37,852 bases of DNA, taken from NCBI RefSeq assembly GCF_021699195.1, contig NZ_SSXE01000086.1, forward strand, positions 1 through 37,852. Reading direction: 5' to 3'. This document shows positions 15,112 to 21,808 of this stretch, piece after piece. The DNA comes from Nonomuraea sp. MG754425 (GTDB taxonomy: Bacteria; Actinomycetota; Actinomycetes; Streptosporangiales; Streptosporangiaceae). Below the pieces are notes generated by a model. That model made no database searches. It was not told the origin of the DNA and saw nothing but the letters and a program-made list of their open reading frames with translations. Positions within the stretch are counted from its first letter, which is position 1; every line of letters starts with the position of its first letter. Both the position numbers and the translations under genes were made by a program.

Positions 15112-15129
15112 GATAAGTCCCGTTTTATC
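15112..15129 (+). promoter_or_regulatory. candidate TetR operator between the tetR and mmpL genes
   Basis: GATAAGTCCCGTTTTATC has perfect 5-bp arms (GATAA/TTATC) around an 8-bp centre with one further symmetric pair, the size expected of a TetR operator. It lies 33 bp upstream of the tetR start and 50 bp upstream of the mmpL start, where a bound repressor could act on both. A second palindromic core, ACGGCCGT, lies closer to the mmpL start. No firm -35/-10 pair was identified. Confidence 0.35.
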
Positions 15130-15179
15130 GTATGTCCTGGACGACCGTACAGAACGGCCGTCGAACGGAAGCTGGGACG

Positions 15180-17414
15180 ATGACGCGGTTACTGGGACGG
15201 TTGGGTGGCTGGTGCGCGCGCCACGGATGGATCGTGCTGGTCACCTGGGTGATCGCCGCCGCCGCGCTGATGGGCGGCAGCCTCGCCTTCCCCAGTCCCA
15301 CGAACAGCGACGCCAGCATCCCCGGCACCGACGCCCAGCGCGCCCACGACCTGATGAAGACCGGCTTCGGCAGCGGCTACGCCACCGGCGGCACGGTCCA
15401 GCTCCTGCTCTACTCCGCCGACGGCCCGCTCATCGAGGACGACCGCAAGCAGGCGGTGGAGCGTGCCATGGACCGCCTGCGCACGATGCCGCACGTCACG
15501 AAGGTGGAGACGCCGTTCAGGGCCGGCGGTATCGCCTCCAACCTGCAGATCGGCCTCATCACGATCCGCATGGACGGCAACGACGGCGACAAGATCGCCG
15601 AGACCACGCAGACCCTGTCCAAGGCCGCCGACCCGGCGCGGCAGGCCGGGATCGAGGTCGTGCCCGCCGACAGCTCCACCCCGGCCGACAAGGAGATCAA
15701 GACCGGGCCGAGCGAGGTCATCGGGATCGTCTGCGCGCTGCTCGTGCTCGTGTTCGCCTTCGGGACACTGGTCGCCGCGATCGTCCCGATCTTCGCGGCG
15801 CTGATCAGCGTGGCCTCGGGGCTGGGCGTCATCGGGCTGCTCGGGTGGGTCGTGGACATGCCCAAGCAGGCCGGGATCATGGCCACGATGATCGGGCTCG
15901 GCGTGGGCATCGACTACGCGCTGTTCCTGCTGTCCCGCCACCGTCGCCTGCTGGCCGAAGGGGTGCCGGTGGCGGAGTCCGTACGCCGGACCGTGGCCAG
16001 TTCGGGCGGGGCCGTCGTGTTCGCGGGCGGCACCGTGATCATCGCGTTGAGCGCGCTGCTGCTGGCCGGGTTCCCGCTGCTGGCCACGCTCGGCTGGGTC
16101 ACCGGCATCTCGGTCGTGGCCGCCGTGCTGACCTCGGTCACGTTCGTCCCCGCCCTGCTCGGGTTGCTCGGGCACCGCGTCAACTCGCTCAAGGTGCCGC
16201 TCCTGCGCGGGTCGGCCGCCGCCGGCTCGCACACCGCGGGGGGCACCGGCTGGGCGGGGCTGGGCGCGTGGGTGGCCCGCCGTCCGTGGCGGGTGCTGAT
16301 CGGCAGCGCCGTCGTGCTCGGCGCGCTGGCCGCCCCCGCGCTGGCGCTGCAGTTGGGGCCGCTCGACGAGGGGTACGGCGCCCAGGGCTCGGAGCCGCGC
16401 CGCGCCTACGAACTCATGGCCACCGGCTTCGGCCCCGGCTTCAACGGGCCGCTGGTCGTCGTCGCCGAACTGCCCGCCGAGGTGCCCGACGCCGACGCCC
16501 CGATCGTGGCCAACCTCGTCCGCGAGGTGAAGGCCGTGGACGGCGTCAGGCATGTGGCCGACCCCAAGCTCAACACCGACGGCCGCTCGGTCCTGATCCA
16601 GGCCATCCCCGAGTACGCGCCCAGCGACGAGCGGGCCGCCCAGGTGGTCCGGGACGTCAGGGCCATCTCCATGACGGGGGTGCAGGTGCACGTCGGCGGC
16701 AAGGTGGCCGGCATGACCGACGCCGGGGACCGGATGAACGAGCGCACCCCGCTGGTCATCGGCGTCGTGGTGCTCCTCAGCGCCCTGCTCCTGCTGCTGG
16801 CCTTCCGCGCGCCGGTCGTCGCGATCAAGGCGGCGGTGATGAACCTGGTGTCGCTGGGGGCCGCGTTCGGGGCGCTGGCGATGGTGTTCTCGATCGGGCT
16901 CGGGAGCGGGCTGGTGGGCATGGACCCGCCGGTCAACTCCTCCTTCCTGCAGACCGTCTTCTTCTCGGTGCCCATCGAGAGCTACGTGCCGCTGATGTTG
17001 TTCGCGGTGCTGTTCGGGCTGTCGATGGACTACGAGGTCTTCCTGCTGACGGCGGTGCGGCAGGCGTACCTGCGGCACGGGGACAACGCCAGGGCGGTGG
17101 CCGAGGGGCTGGGCTCCACCGGGCGGGTCATCACGTCCGCCGCGCTGATCATGGTGGCGGTGTTCGTGGCGTTCATCGCCTACCCGGACGCCATGGTGAA
17201 GACCTTCGGGGTGGGGCTGGCCGTGGCCATCGCGGTGGACGCCACGATCATCCGCGGGTTCCTGGTGCCGGCCACGATGGTGCTGCTGGGGCGGCTCAAC
17301 TGGTGGTGCCCGCGGTGGCTGGACCGGATCCTGCCCAACCTGTCGGTGGAGGGACACGAGGAGGACGAGCCCGTCGCGCCGCCCCGGCCCGAGCCGGTCA
17401 AGGCCGGGGTCTGA
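15180..17414 (+). CDS. MmpL/RND-family transporter
   Basis: A 744-residue membrane protein with the duplicated MmpL architecture. Each half has one leading span, a large extracytoplasmic domain and about five clustered spans. Span 4 signatures GLGVGIDYALFLLSRH and FGLSMDYEVFLLTAV hold the Asp-Tyr pairs involved in proton coupling. Each is followed by a RxxxxxG loop (RRLLAEG; RQAYLRHG). The relatives export lipids, siderophores or hydrophobic compounds. The C-terminus is short (EGHEEDEPVAPP), without the long tail of mycobacterial MmpL3. ATG 15180 (MTRLLGRLGGW) with GGAAG 9 nt upstream is preferred to ATG 15132. No MmpS partner is adjacent. Confidence 0.92.
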   Translation: MTRLLGRLGGWCARHGWIVLVTWVIAAAALMGGSLAFPSPTNSDASIPGTDAQRAHDLMKTGFGSGYATGGTVQLLLYSADGPLIEDDRKQAVERAMDRLRTMPHVTKVETPFRAGGIASNLQIGLITIRMDGNDGDKIAETTQTLSKAADPARQAGIEVVPADSSTPADKEIKTGPSEVIGIVCALLVLVFAFGTLVAAIVPIFAALISVASGLGVIGLLGWVVDMPKQAGIMATMIGLGVGIDYALFLLSRHRRLLAEGVPVAESVRRTVASSGGAVVFAGGTVIIALSALLLAGFPLLATLGWVTGISVVAAVLTSVTFVPALLGLLGHRVNSLKVPLLRGSAAAGSHTAGGTGWAGLGAWVARRPWRVLIGSAVVLGALAAPALALQLGPLDEGYGAQGSEPRRAYELMATGFGPGFNGPLVVVAELPAEVPDADAPIVANLVREVKAVDGVRHVADPKLNTDGRSVLIQAIPEYAPSDERAAQVVRDVRAISMTGVQVHVGGKVAGMTDAGDRMNERTPLVIGVVVLLSALLLLLAFRAPVVAIKAAVMNLVSLGAAFGALAMVFSIGLGSGLVGMDPPVNSSFLQTVFFSVPIESYVPLMLFAVLFGLSMDYEVFLLTAVRQAYLRHGDNARAVAEGLGSTGRVITSAALIMVAVFVAFIAYPDAMVKTFGVGLAVAIAVDATIIRGFLVPATMVLLGRLNWWCPRWLDRILPNLSVEGHEEDEPVAPPRPEPVKAGV

Positions 17415-17417
17415 GCT

Positions 17418-17753
17418 TCAGCCGAGCTGCGCGCAGTCCTGCAGCGAGACCTCCGCCGGCAGGGAGGCCCGGCCGCCGCCGGTGCACCTGACGCGGAGCC
17501 CGATCCCGGTGGCCACGCCGAACGCCTCGCCGGCGAAGGAACCGTTGGTCATCGCCCCCGGCGAGGCGTGGCAGTTGCCGACCAGCACCGCCACGCCCGG
17601 GTCGCCGCGTACGGTGTCGCAGGTGTAGGTGGCGTGCAGCCGGGCTCCGAGATCGTCCGGTTCGTCGCTCGCGTGCGCGGGGAGCGGGCCGCCGAAGGCC
17701 AGCACGGCCGCGGCGGCGGCCCCGATGCGGGCGGACAGGACAGGGCGAAGCAT
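17418..17753 (-). CDS. small secreted protein, hypothetical (111 aa)
   Basis: ATG 17753 has GGAGG upstream. A Sec signal peptide (MLRPVLSARIGAAAAAVLAF) probably ends at AHA-SDE. The mature part of about 80 residues has four Cys (TYTCDT, GNCHAS, RVRCTG, LQDCAQ) that could form two disulfides. No family recognised. It lies 14 bp after another small secreted protein in the same direction, so both are probably cotranscribed and may act together outside the cell. The convergent mmpL gene ends 3 bp away. Confidence 0.68.
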   Translation of the reverse strand: MLRPVLSARIGAAAAAVLAFGGPLPAHASDEPDDLGARLHATYTCDTVRGDPGVAVLVGNCHASPGAMTNGSFAGEAFGVATGIGLRVRCTGGGRASLPAEVSLQDCAQLG

Positions 17754-17767
17754 CGTGGGGGCCTCCG

Positions 17768-18091
17768 TCAGTCGGGGTCGGCGAGGTGGCAGGCGGGGAC
17801 CCAGCCGATGACGCCGGTGGTCGCGTTGAAACCGTGGTGCCACAGGGTGCTCTCGAAGCGGTCGCACCGGTAGGGCTCGTGCTCCTCCGAGCGGTAGGAC
17901 TCGAAGCCCTGCCCCGGGTGGCCCAGCCCGTTGCGGTCGGACCCGGCCCGCGGCTCGCTCCAGATGACCACGCCCTGGGCGGCGAAGTCGTAGATGATCC
18001 TGGCCCGCGCCTGCGTGGCTCCGGCGGGGAGCGGGCCGCTCAGCGCCACGAGCGTGAGCAGGCCGGCCGTGGTGACCCGTCTGATGCGCAC
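17768..18091 (-). CDS. small secreted protein, possibly SH3-like (107 aa)
   Basis: GTG 18091 follows GGAGG. The signal peptide is MRIRRVTTAGLLTLVALSGP with likely cleavage after AGA or ATQA. The mature part reads VVIWSEPRAGSDRNGLGHPG, then YRCDRFESTLWHHGFN and GVIGWVPACHLAD. The early strand, the GVIGWVP turn and the terminal strand recall bacterial SH3-type cell-wall-binding modules, and the two Cys may pair. The assignment is tentative. First gene of a two-gene secreted-protein unit. Confidence 0.65.
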   Translation of the reverse strand: MRIRRVTTAGLLTLVALSGPLPAGATQARARIIYDFAAQGVVIWSEPRAGSDRNGLGHPGQGFESYRSEEHEPYRCDRFESTLWHHGFNATTGVIGWVPACHLADPD

Positions 18092-18102
18092 CGTGCCTCC
18101 CT

Positions 18103-18124
18103 CCGTGAGTTCCCTCGCTCACGG
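18103..18124 (-). terminator. hairpin after the ArsR-rhodanese gene
   Basis: CCGTGAG (18103-18109) and CTCACGG (18118-18124) form a perfect 7-bp stem with an 8-nt loop, 15 nt beyond the ArsR-rhodanese stop. There is no T run after it, so it may be a weak or factor-assisted terminator. It also lies in the leader of the following secreted-protein gene and could be an operator. Confidence 0.35.
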
Positions 18125-18139
18125 TAAGGGATCGGCGAC

Positions 18140-18781
18140 TCAGCGTGCCAGCGGTTTGTCGCCGCGCCGCCAGGACAGGAAGCCGCCGTCGAGCGGGCGG
18201 GCGTCGTATCCGTGCTCGCGCAGCAGGCGTACCGCCTCGGGCGAGAGCACGCAGTACGGCCCCCCGCAGTAGGCGACGATCTGGGCCTCCTTCGGTAGCT
18301 CGCCCAGCCGCTCCCGCAGTTCCTCCAGCGGCACCGAGACCGCCCCGGGCACGTGGCCGGCGGCGTAGTCGGCCGCCGGGCGCACGTCCACGACCACCGT
18401 GCCCGGATCCGCCAGCCGGGCGGCCAGCTCCTGCGCGCTCACTCCTTCGAGGGCGCCCAGCCGGGCGCGTACGGCGTCGCGCAGGTCGGCCAGCCGCCCG
18501 TCCGCGAACGCCTGGAACTCGCCGAGGAAACGCGAGACGGACGCGTCGGCCAGCCGGTAGTAGCTGCGCGTGCCGTCGCGCCTGCTGGTCACCAGGTGGG
18601 CGGCGCGAAGCTGCTGGAGCTGGGCCGAGGTGTTCTTCAGCGGGACGCCGGCGGCCTGCGCCAGCTCCTCCACCGTGCGCTCGCGCTGGTCGAGCACGTC
18701 CAGCAGGCGCAGCCGCACCGGGCTGGCCAGCGCCTTGCCGAGGCGGGCGAGCTGCGCGTAGATCTGCTCCTCGGGGAACAT
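18140..18781 (-). CDS. ArsR-type regulator fused to a rhodanese domain
   Basis: A 213-residue protein. Residues 1-85 are a winged-helix ArsR/SmtB DNA-binding domain (LGKALASPVRLRLLDVL, then VPLKNTSAQLQQLRAAHLV). Residues 115-213 are a rhodanese domain: VVVDVRPAADYAAGHVPGA, then the active loop YCGGPYC with Cys172 and Cys177, and LDGGFLSWRRG. Rhodaneses carry sulfane sulfur as a Cys persulfide, so this regulator may respond to reactive sulfur or thiol oxidants. The ATG shares one base with the upstream cupin stop (TGATG), so the two are translationally coupled. The ArsR-rhodanese fusion is a known architecture, but its signal is rarely defined. Confidence 0.9.
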   Translation of the reverse strand: MFPEEQIYAQLARLGKALASPVRLRLLDVLDQRERTVEELAQAAGVPLKNTSAQLQQLRAAHLVTSRRDGTRSYYRLADASVSRFLGEFQAFADGRLADLRDAVRARLGALEGVSAQELAARLADPGTVVVDVRPAADYAAGHVPGAVSVPLEELRERLGELPKEAQIVAYCGGPYCVLSPEAVRLLREHGYDARPLDGGFLSWRRGDKPLAR

Positions 18782-19272
18782 CAGACCATGTACTGGTCGT
18801 GGCGCAGGTACACGTCGGTCCATTCCTCGGGGGTGAGCTGCCTGCCGCTCTCGGCGATCGCGGCCAGCTCCTCGAAGTACGCCTCCCGCGGGGCGCCCGG
18901 GGTGAACAGGATCAGCATCGTGGCCGGCTCGCCCGACTCGTTCCTGAAGGCGTGCACGCCGCCCTCGGGCACGAACAGGAAGTCGCCCGGCCTGCCTTCG
19001 GCCCACTTCTCGCCGTTGAAGAGCCTGATCGTGCCGGACAGGACGTAGAACGACTCGGTCATGGTGCGGTGGAAGTGGGCGCCGGGGCCGCCCGGCTTCG
19101 GGCCCATCTCCCAGCGGTACAGCCCGTACGCGCCGTTCGTGGAGCCGCCGGTGGCCAGGTAGTGGACCTGGGTGTTGCCGCCGATCGTGAGGTCGGGGGC
19201 CCGGTCGGCCGGGGCGAGCGCGCCGCTGTGCGTGCCCTCTTCGGCGAGGTAGCGCGGTTCGGGGTAGGACAT
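18781..19272 (-). CDS. cupin-domain protein
   Basis: A 163-residue single-domain cupin. Motif 1 is GAHFHRTMTESFYVLSG with metal ligands His66, His68 and Glu73. Motif 2 is GDFLFVPEGGVHAF with His107. Such small cupins bind Fe, Mn or Zn and act as dioxygenases, isomerases or binding proteins. It starts at ATG 19272 behind AAGGAG and is coupled to the ArsR-rhodanese gene. It may be the enzyme whose product or substrate that regulator senses. Confidence 0.85.
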   Translation of the reverse strand: MSYPEPRYLAEEGTHSGALAPADRAPDLTIGGNTQVHYLATGGSTNGAYGLYRWEMGPKPGGPGAHFHRTMTESFYVLSGTIRLFNGEKWAEGRPGDFLFVPEGGVHAFRNESGEPATMLILFTPGAPREAYFEELAAIAESGRQLTPEEWTDVYLRHDQYMV

Positions 19273-19277
19273 GCCGG

Positions 19278-19316
19278 CTCCTTGTCTAATATTCCAAAGA
19301 AGCTTAGAACAAGGAG
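19278..19316 (-). promoter_or_regulatory. inverted repeat upstream of the cupin/ArsR-rhodanese operon
   Basis: CTCCTTGTCTAA (19278-19289) and TTAGAACAAGGAG (19304-19316) are complementary over 12 bp with one bulged base, around an AT-rich 14-bp centre that is the most AT-rich DNA nearby. The arm nearest the gene contains its AAGGAG ribosome-binding site. Likely uses are an ArsR operator or an RNA hairpin hiding that site. A terminator for the upstream alcohol dehydrogenase is less likely, since no T run follows. Confidence 0.45.
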
Positions 19317-19336
19317 GCGGGCGAGGGGAAGAGGGC

Positions 19337-20425
19337 TCAGAAGGTGATGACCGTACGGGCCACCGAGCCCTGGCGGACGTGCGCGACGGCCTCGTTGACG
19401 TCGGCCAGCGGCAGGCGTTCGGAGATCAGGGCGTCGAGATCCAGGCGGCCCCGCTCGTACTGCGTGGCCAGCATCGGCAGGTCGCGGTGCGGGGCCGCGT
19501 CGCCGCCCTGGGTGCCCATCAGGCGCCGGGAGGCGAACAGCAGGCCCGTGTCCAGCTCCATGGGATGGCCCGCCGGAGGGCTGCCGACCATGACCGTGGT
19601 GCCGCCGGGCTGGGTCGAGGCGAACGCCTGGGCGAGCACGCCGGGCGCGCCGGTGGCGTCGAAGGCGTAGTCCACGCCGCCCCTGACCAGGTCGCCGACC
19701 TGGCGGGGCAGGTCTTCGGCCGGCAGCGTGTGGGTCGCGCCGAGGAGTCCGGCCTGCTTGAGCTTCCGCTCCGCCACGTCGGCGGCGATGATCGTGCTCG
19801 CGCCCGCCAGGACCGCACCCTGGATCACGTTGAGCCCCACGCCGCCGCAGCCCACGACGAGCACCGTCGCGCCCGGCCGGACCCGGGCGACGTTGAGCAC
19901 CGCGCCCACGCCCGTCACGACGCCGCAGGCCAGCAGGGACATGGCGGCGAAGGGCAGGGACTCGGCGATCTTCACGCACATCAGCTCGGGGACCACGGCG
20001 TACTCGGCGAAGGAGCCGATGCCGATGAAGCGGCGCACGTTCGCGCCGTCCAGGGTGACGCGGGGGCGGCCGCCCATGATCGTGGGCAGGCGGGCGGGGC
20101 CCGCGCAGAGGTGGAAGCGGCCCGCGCCGCACGGGCGGCAGCGCCCGCAGGGGCCGTTCATGGCGATGATGACGTGGTCCCCGGGTTCGAGCCCCGTGAC
20201 GCCGTCGCCCGCCGACTCCACCACCCCGGCGCTCTCGTGGCCCAGGATGAACGGCGGCCCGCTCACCACGGGGCTCTTGCCGTCGATGGCCTTGAGGTCG
20301 GAGCCGCACACCCCCGACGCCTTGATCCGCACCCGGACCTCGCCGGGGCCCGGGTCCGCGATCTCGACCTCGCGGATCTCCATGGGGGCGTGGAACGCGG
20401 TGAGCACGGCGGCGCGCATCAGCAT
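19337..20425 (-). CDS. zinc-dependent alcohol dehydrogenase (MDR family)
   Basis: A 362-residue medium-chain dehydrogenase. Catalytic zinc ligands are Cys40 (SGVCGSDL) and His63-Glu64 (LGHESAG). The structural zinc site is GPCGRCRPCGAGRFHLC (Cys93, 96, 99, 107). The Rossmann motif is VVGCGGVGLNV. It oxidises an alcohol or reduces an aldehyde with NAD(P); the substrate is unknown. ATG 20425 fits a predicted leaderless promoter; ATG 20419 with GAGG 9 nt upstream is equally possible. It is divergent from the Liv-type importer operon, so a shared pathway is possible, but its promoter carries only part of the motif shared by the acyl-CoA operons. Confidence 0.92.
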   Translation of the reverse strand: MLMRAAVLTAFHAPMEIREVEIADPGPGEVRVRIKASGVCGSDLKAIDGKSPVVSGPPFILGHESAGVVESAGDGVTGLEPGDHVIIAMNGPCGRCRPCGAGRFHLCAGPARLPTIMGGRPRVTLDGANVRRFIGIGSFAEYAVVPELMCVKIAESLPFAAMSLLACGVVTGVGAVLNVARVRPGATVLVVGCGGVGLNVIQGAVLAGASTIIAADVAERKLKQAGLLGATHTLPAEDLPRQVGDLVRGGVDYAFDATGAPGVLAQAFASTQPGGTTVMVGSPPAGHPMELDTGLLFASRRLMGTQGGDAAPHRDLPMLATQYERGRLDLDALISERLPLADVNEAVAHVRQGSVARTVITF

Positions 20426-20432
20426 GCGCCTC

Positions 20433-20461
20433 ACGCTAGCCAAGCCACCTGGCACAAACAA
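20433..20461 (-). promoter_or_regulatory. promoter of the alcohol dehydrogenase gene
   Basis: Reading leftward, TTGTTT (20461-20456) and TAGCGT (20438-20433) have a 17-bp spacer, putting the start point at about ATG 20425. The -35 box lies inside an inverted repeat, AACAA-GCGG-TTGTT (20457-20470), a candidate operator. Confidence 0.45.
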
Positions 20462-20526
20462 GCGGTTGTTCGGCAAATCCGATCACGGCCGTTGACGTCC
20501 CTGTTCCGGAAACTTACGCTCGCGCT

Positions 20527-20544
20527 AACCAAGCGAGCGCTAGG
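20527..20544 (+). promoter_or_regulatory. shared regulon operator, copy A (Liv-type importer operon)
   Basis: AACCAAGCGAGCGCTAGG holds the dyad CCAAGCG-nn-CGCTAGG (6 of 7 pairs match). It is identical to copy B (27190-27207) at 17 of 18 positions. A -10 box TAGGCC (20541-20546) begins inside it, and the predicted start is at 20553. An additional perfect dyad CGCTCGC/GCGAGCG (20517-20523, 20533-20539) overlaps here. From that start, ATG 20553 would encode a 5-codon ORF whose TGA overlaps the binding-protein ATG at 20570. Confidence 0.65.
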
Positions 20545-20566
20545 CCAAGCGCATGGGGAGGCCGTC

Positions 20567-21808
20567 ATGATGCGGACGAGGTCGGCGGCGTTCGTGGTCG
20601 CGGTGCTGGCCGCCACCGGCTGCGCGGCACAACAGCAGGCCGGTACGGGCCAGGGCGGCGCGGCCGGCGTCACCGACACGACGATCAAGGTCGGCGGCGT
20701 GCTGACCAAGACCAGCGCCAGCGGGTACTCCACCAAGGACGCCGAGATCGGGGCCAGAGCCAGGTTCGAGCGGGCCAACGCCGAGGGCGGGGTGCACGGC
20801 AGGAAGATCGAGTTCCTCGGCGCGGAGGACGACGGCCAGGACGCCGCCAAGGGCGACGCCGCCGCCAAGAAACTCGTGCAGAAGGACCAGGCGTTCGCCC
20901 TCGTCCCCGTGCACGCGCCCAACTTCGGCGGGGCCGCGTTCCTGGAACAGCAGGGCGTGCCGTGGTTCGGCTGGGCGACCGGGCCGCAGTGGTGCGGCAC
21001 CACGACGGGCTTCGGCTACAACGGCTGCCTCGCCCCCGAACCGGGCGCCGGATCGCAGACGTGGTGGGGCAGGCAGATGGCCGACCTGCTCGGCGGCGCC
21101 GAAGGCCGGAGCGTCTACGTCCAGACCTCCGACTCCAGCGGCAGCAAGTACGGCGGCACGACCATCTCGCAGTCCTTCACCGCCGCCGGGTTCGACCTGG
21201 CCGGCGTCAACTCCGGCCTGCCCGCCGCCGCTCCACCGCCCGACTGGCTGCCGTACGTGCACAAGATCATGACCTCCGACGACGGAGGCCCGCCCGACGT
21301 GGTCGTCTCGGTGATCGCCGGGACGAAGTTCAACGTCGGCCTGTACGCGGCGCTCAAACGAGCCGGCTACCGGGGCGTCCTCACGGACGCCACCAGCTAC
21401 GACGCCGCCATCCTGAAGGACCGGGCCAGCGCCCAGGCCCTGGAGGGCGTGATCGCGGCCCCCATGTTCGAGCCGTTCGAGTCCAGCGCTCCCGAGATCG
21501 CCACGCTCCGGCAGGACGTCGAGAAGGCCGCCCCCGGAACCCCGCTCACCCAGCACCTGGCCATCGGCTACTGGGCCGCCGACATCTTCCTCGACCTGCT
21601 GGACAAGACCGGCAAGGAGCTGACCAGGCAGCGCTTCCTGGCCACGGCCAACGGCTCGTACCTGTACGAGAACCCCGGCTTCGGCCGGATCGAGTACCCC
21701 AAGGACCACAGCGAGCCCAACGGCTGTGGCGCGCTGGTCAAGCTGGAGGGCGGCGCCTTCCAGGTGGCCAGGAACATGAAGTGCTTCGACAACGTGCCGC
21801 TCAAATGA
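20567..21808 (+). CDS. branched-chain-type (family 6) ABC substrate-binding lipoprotein
   Basis: A 413-residue binding protein. The signal peptide MMRTRSAAFVVAVLAATGC has a lipobox ending at Cys19. The mature start, TTIKVGGVLTKTSA, is followed by FERANAEGGVHGRKIEFLG and DDGQDAAKGDAAAKKLV, the typical lobe-1 strands of LivJ/Leu-Ile-Val-type receptors. WFGWATGPQWC and DATSYDAAILKDR line the cleft region. Such receptors in actinobacteria take up amino acids, amides and also aromatic or alicyclic carboxylates. The start is ATG 20567, or 20570, after GGGGAGG. The stop overlaps the next ATG (ATGA). It is placed under operator A, which suggests a carboxylic acid substrate. Confidence 0.92.
   Translation: MMRTRSAAFVVAVLAATGCAAQQQAGTGQGGAAGVTDTTIKVGGVLTKTSASGYSTKDAEIGARARFERANAEGGVHGRKIEFLGAEDDGQDAAKGDAAAKKLVQKDQAFALVPVHAPNFGGAAFLEQQGVPWFGWATGPQWCGTTTGFGYNGCLAPEPGAGSQTWWGRQMADLLGGAEGRSVYVQTSDSSGSKYGGTTISQSFTAAGFDLAGVNSGLPAAAPPPDWLPYVHKIMTSDDGGPPDVVVSVIAGTKFNVGLYAALKRAGYRGVLTDATSYDAAILKDRASAQALEGVIAAPMFEPFESSAPEIATLRQDVEKAAPGTPLTQHLAIGYWAADIFLDLLDKTGKELTRQRFLATANGSYLYENPGFGRIEYPKDHSEPNGCGALVKLEGGAFQVARNMKCFDNVPLK

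Noticed and set aside
20425..20461. A fourth copy of the shared operator at the alcohol dehydrogenase promoter
   Set aside because: Only a half-site, GCTAGCG, is present and the second arm is absent, so I do not count it.
20527..20544. A KstR or KstR2 cholesterol-regulon box
   Set aside because: KstR-type AAC..GTT and the KstR2-type CAAGnnCTTG spacing do not match; only the CAAG piece is common.
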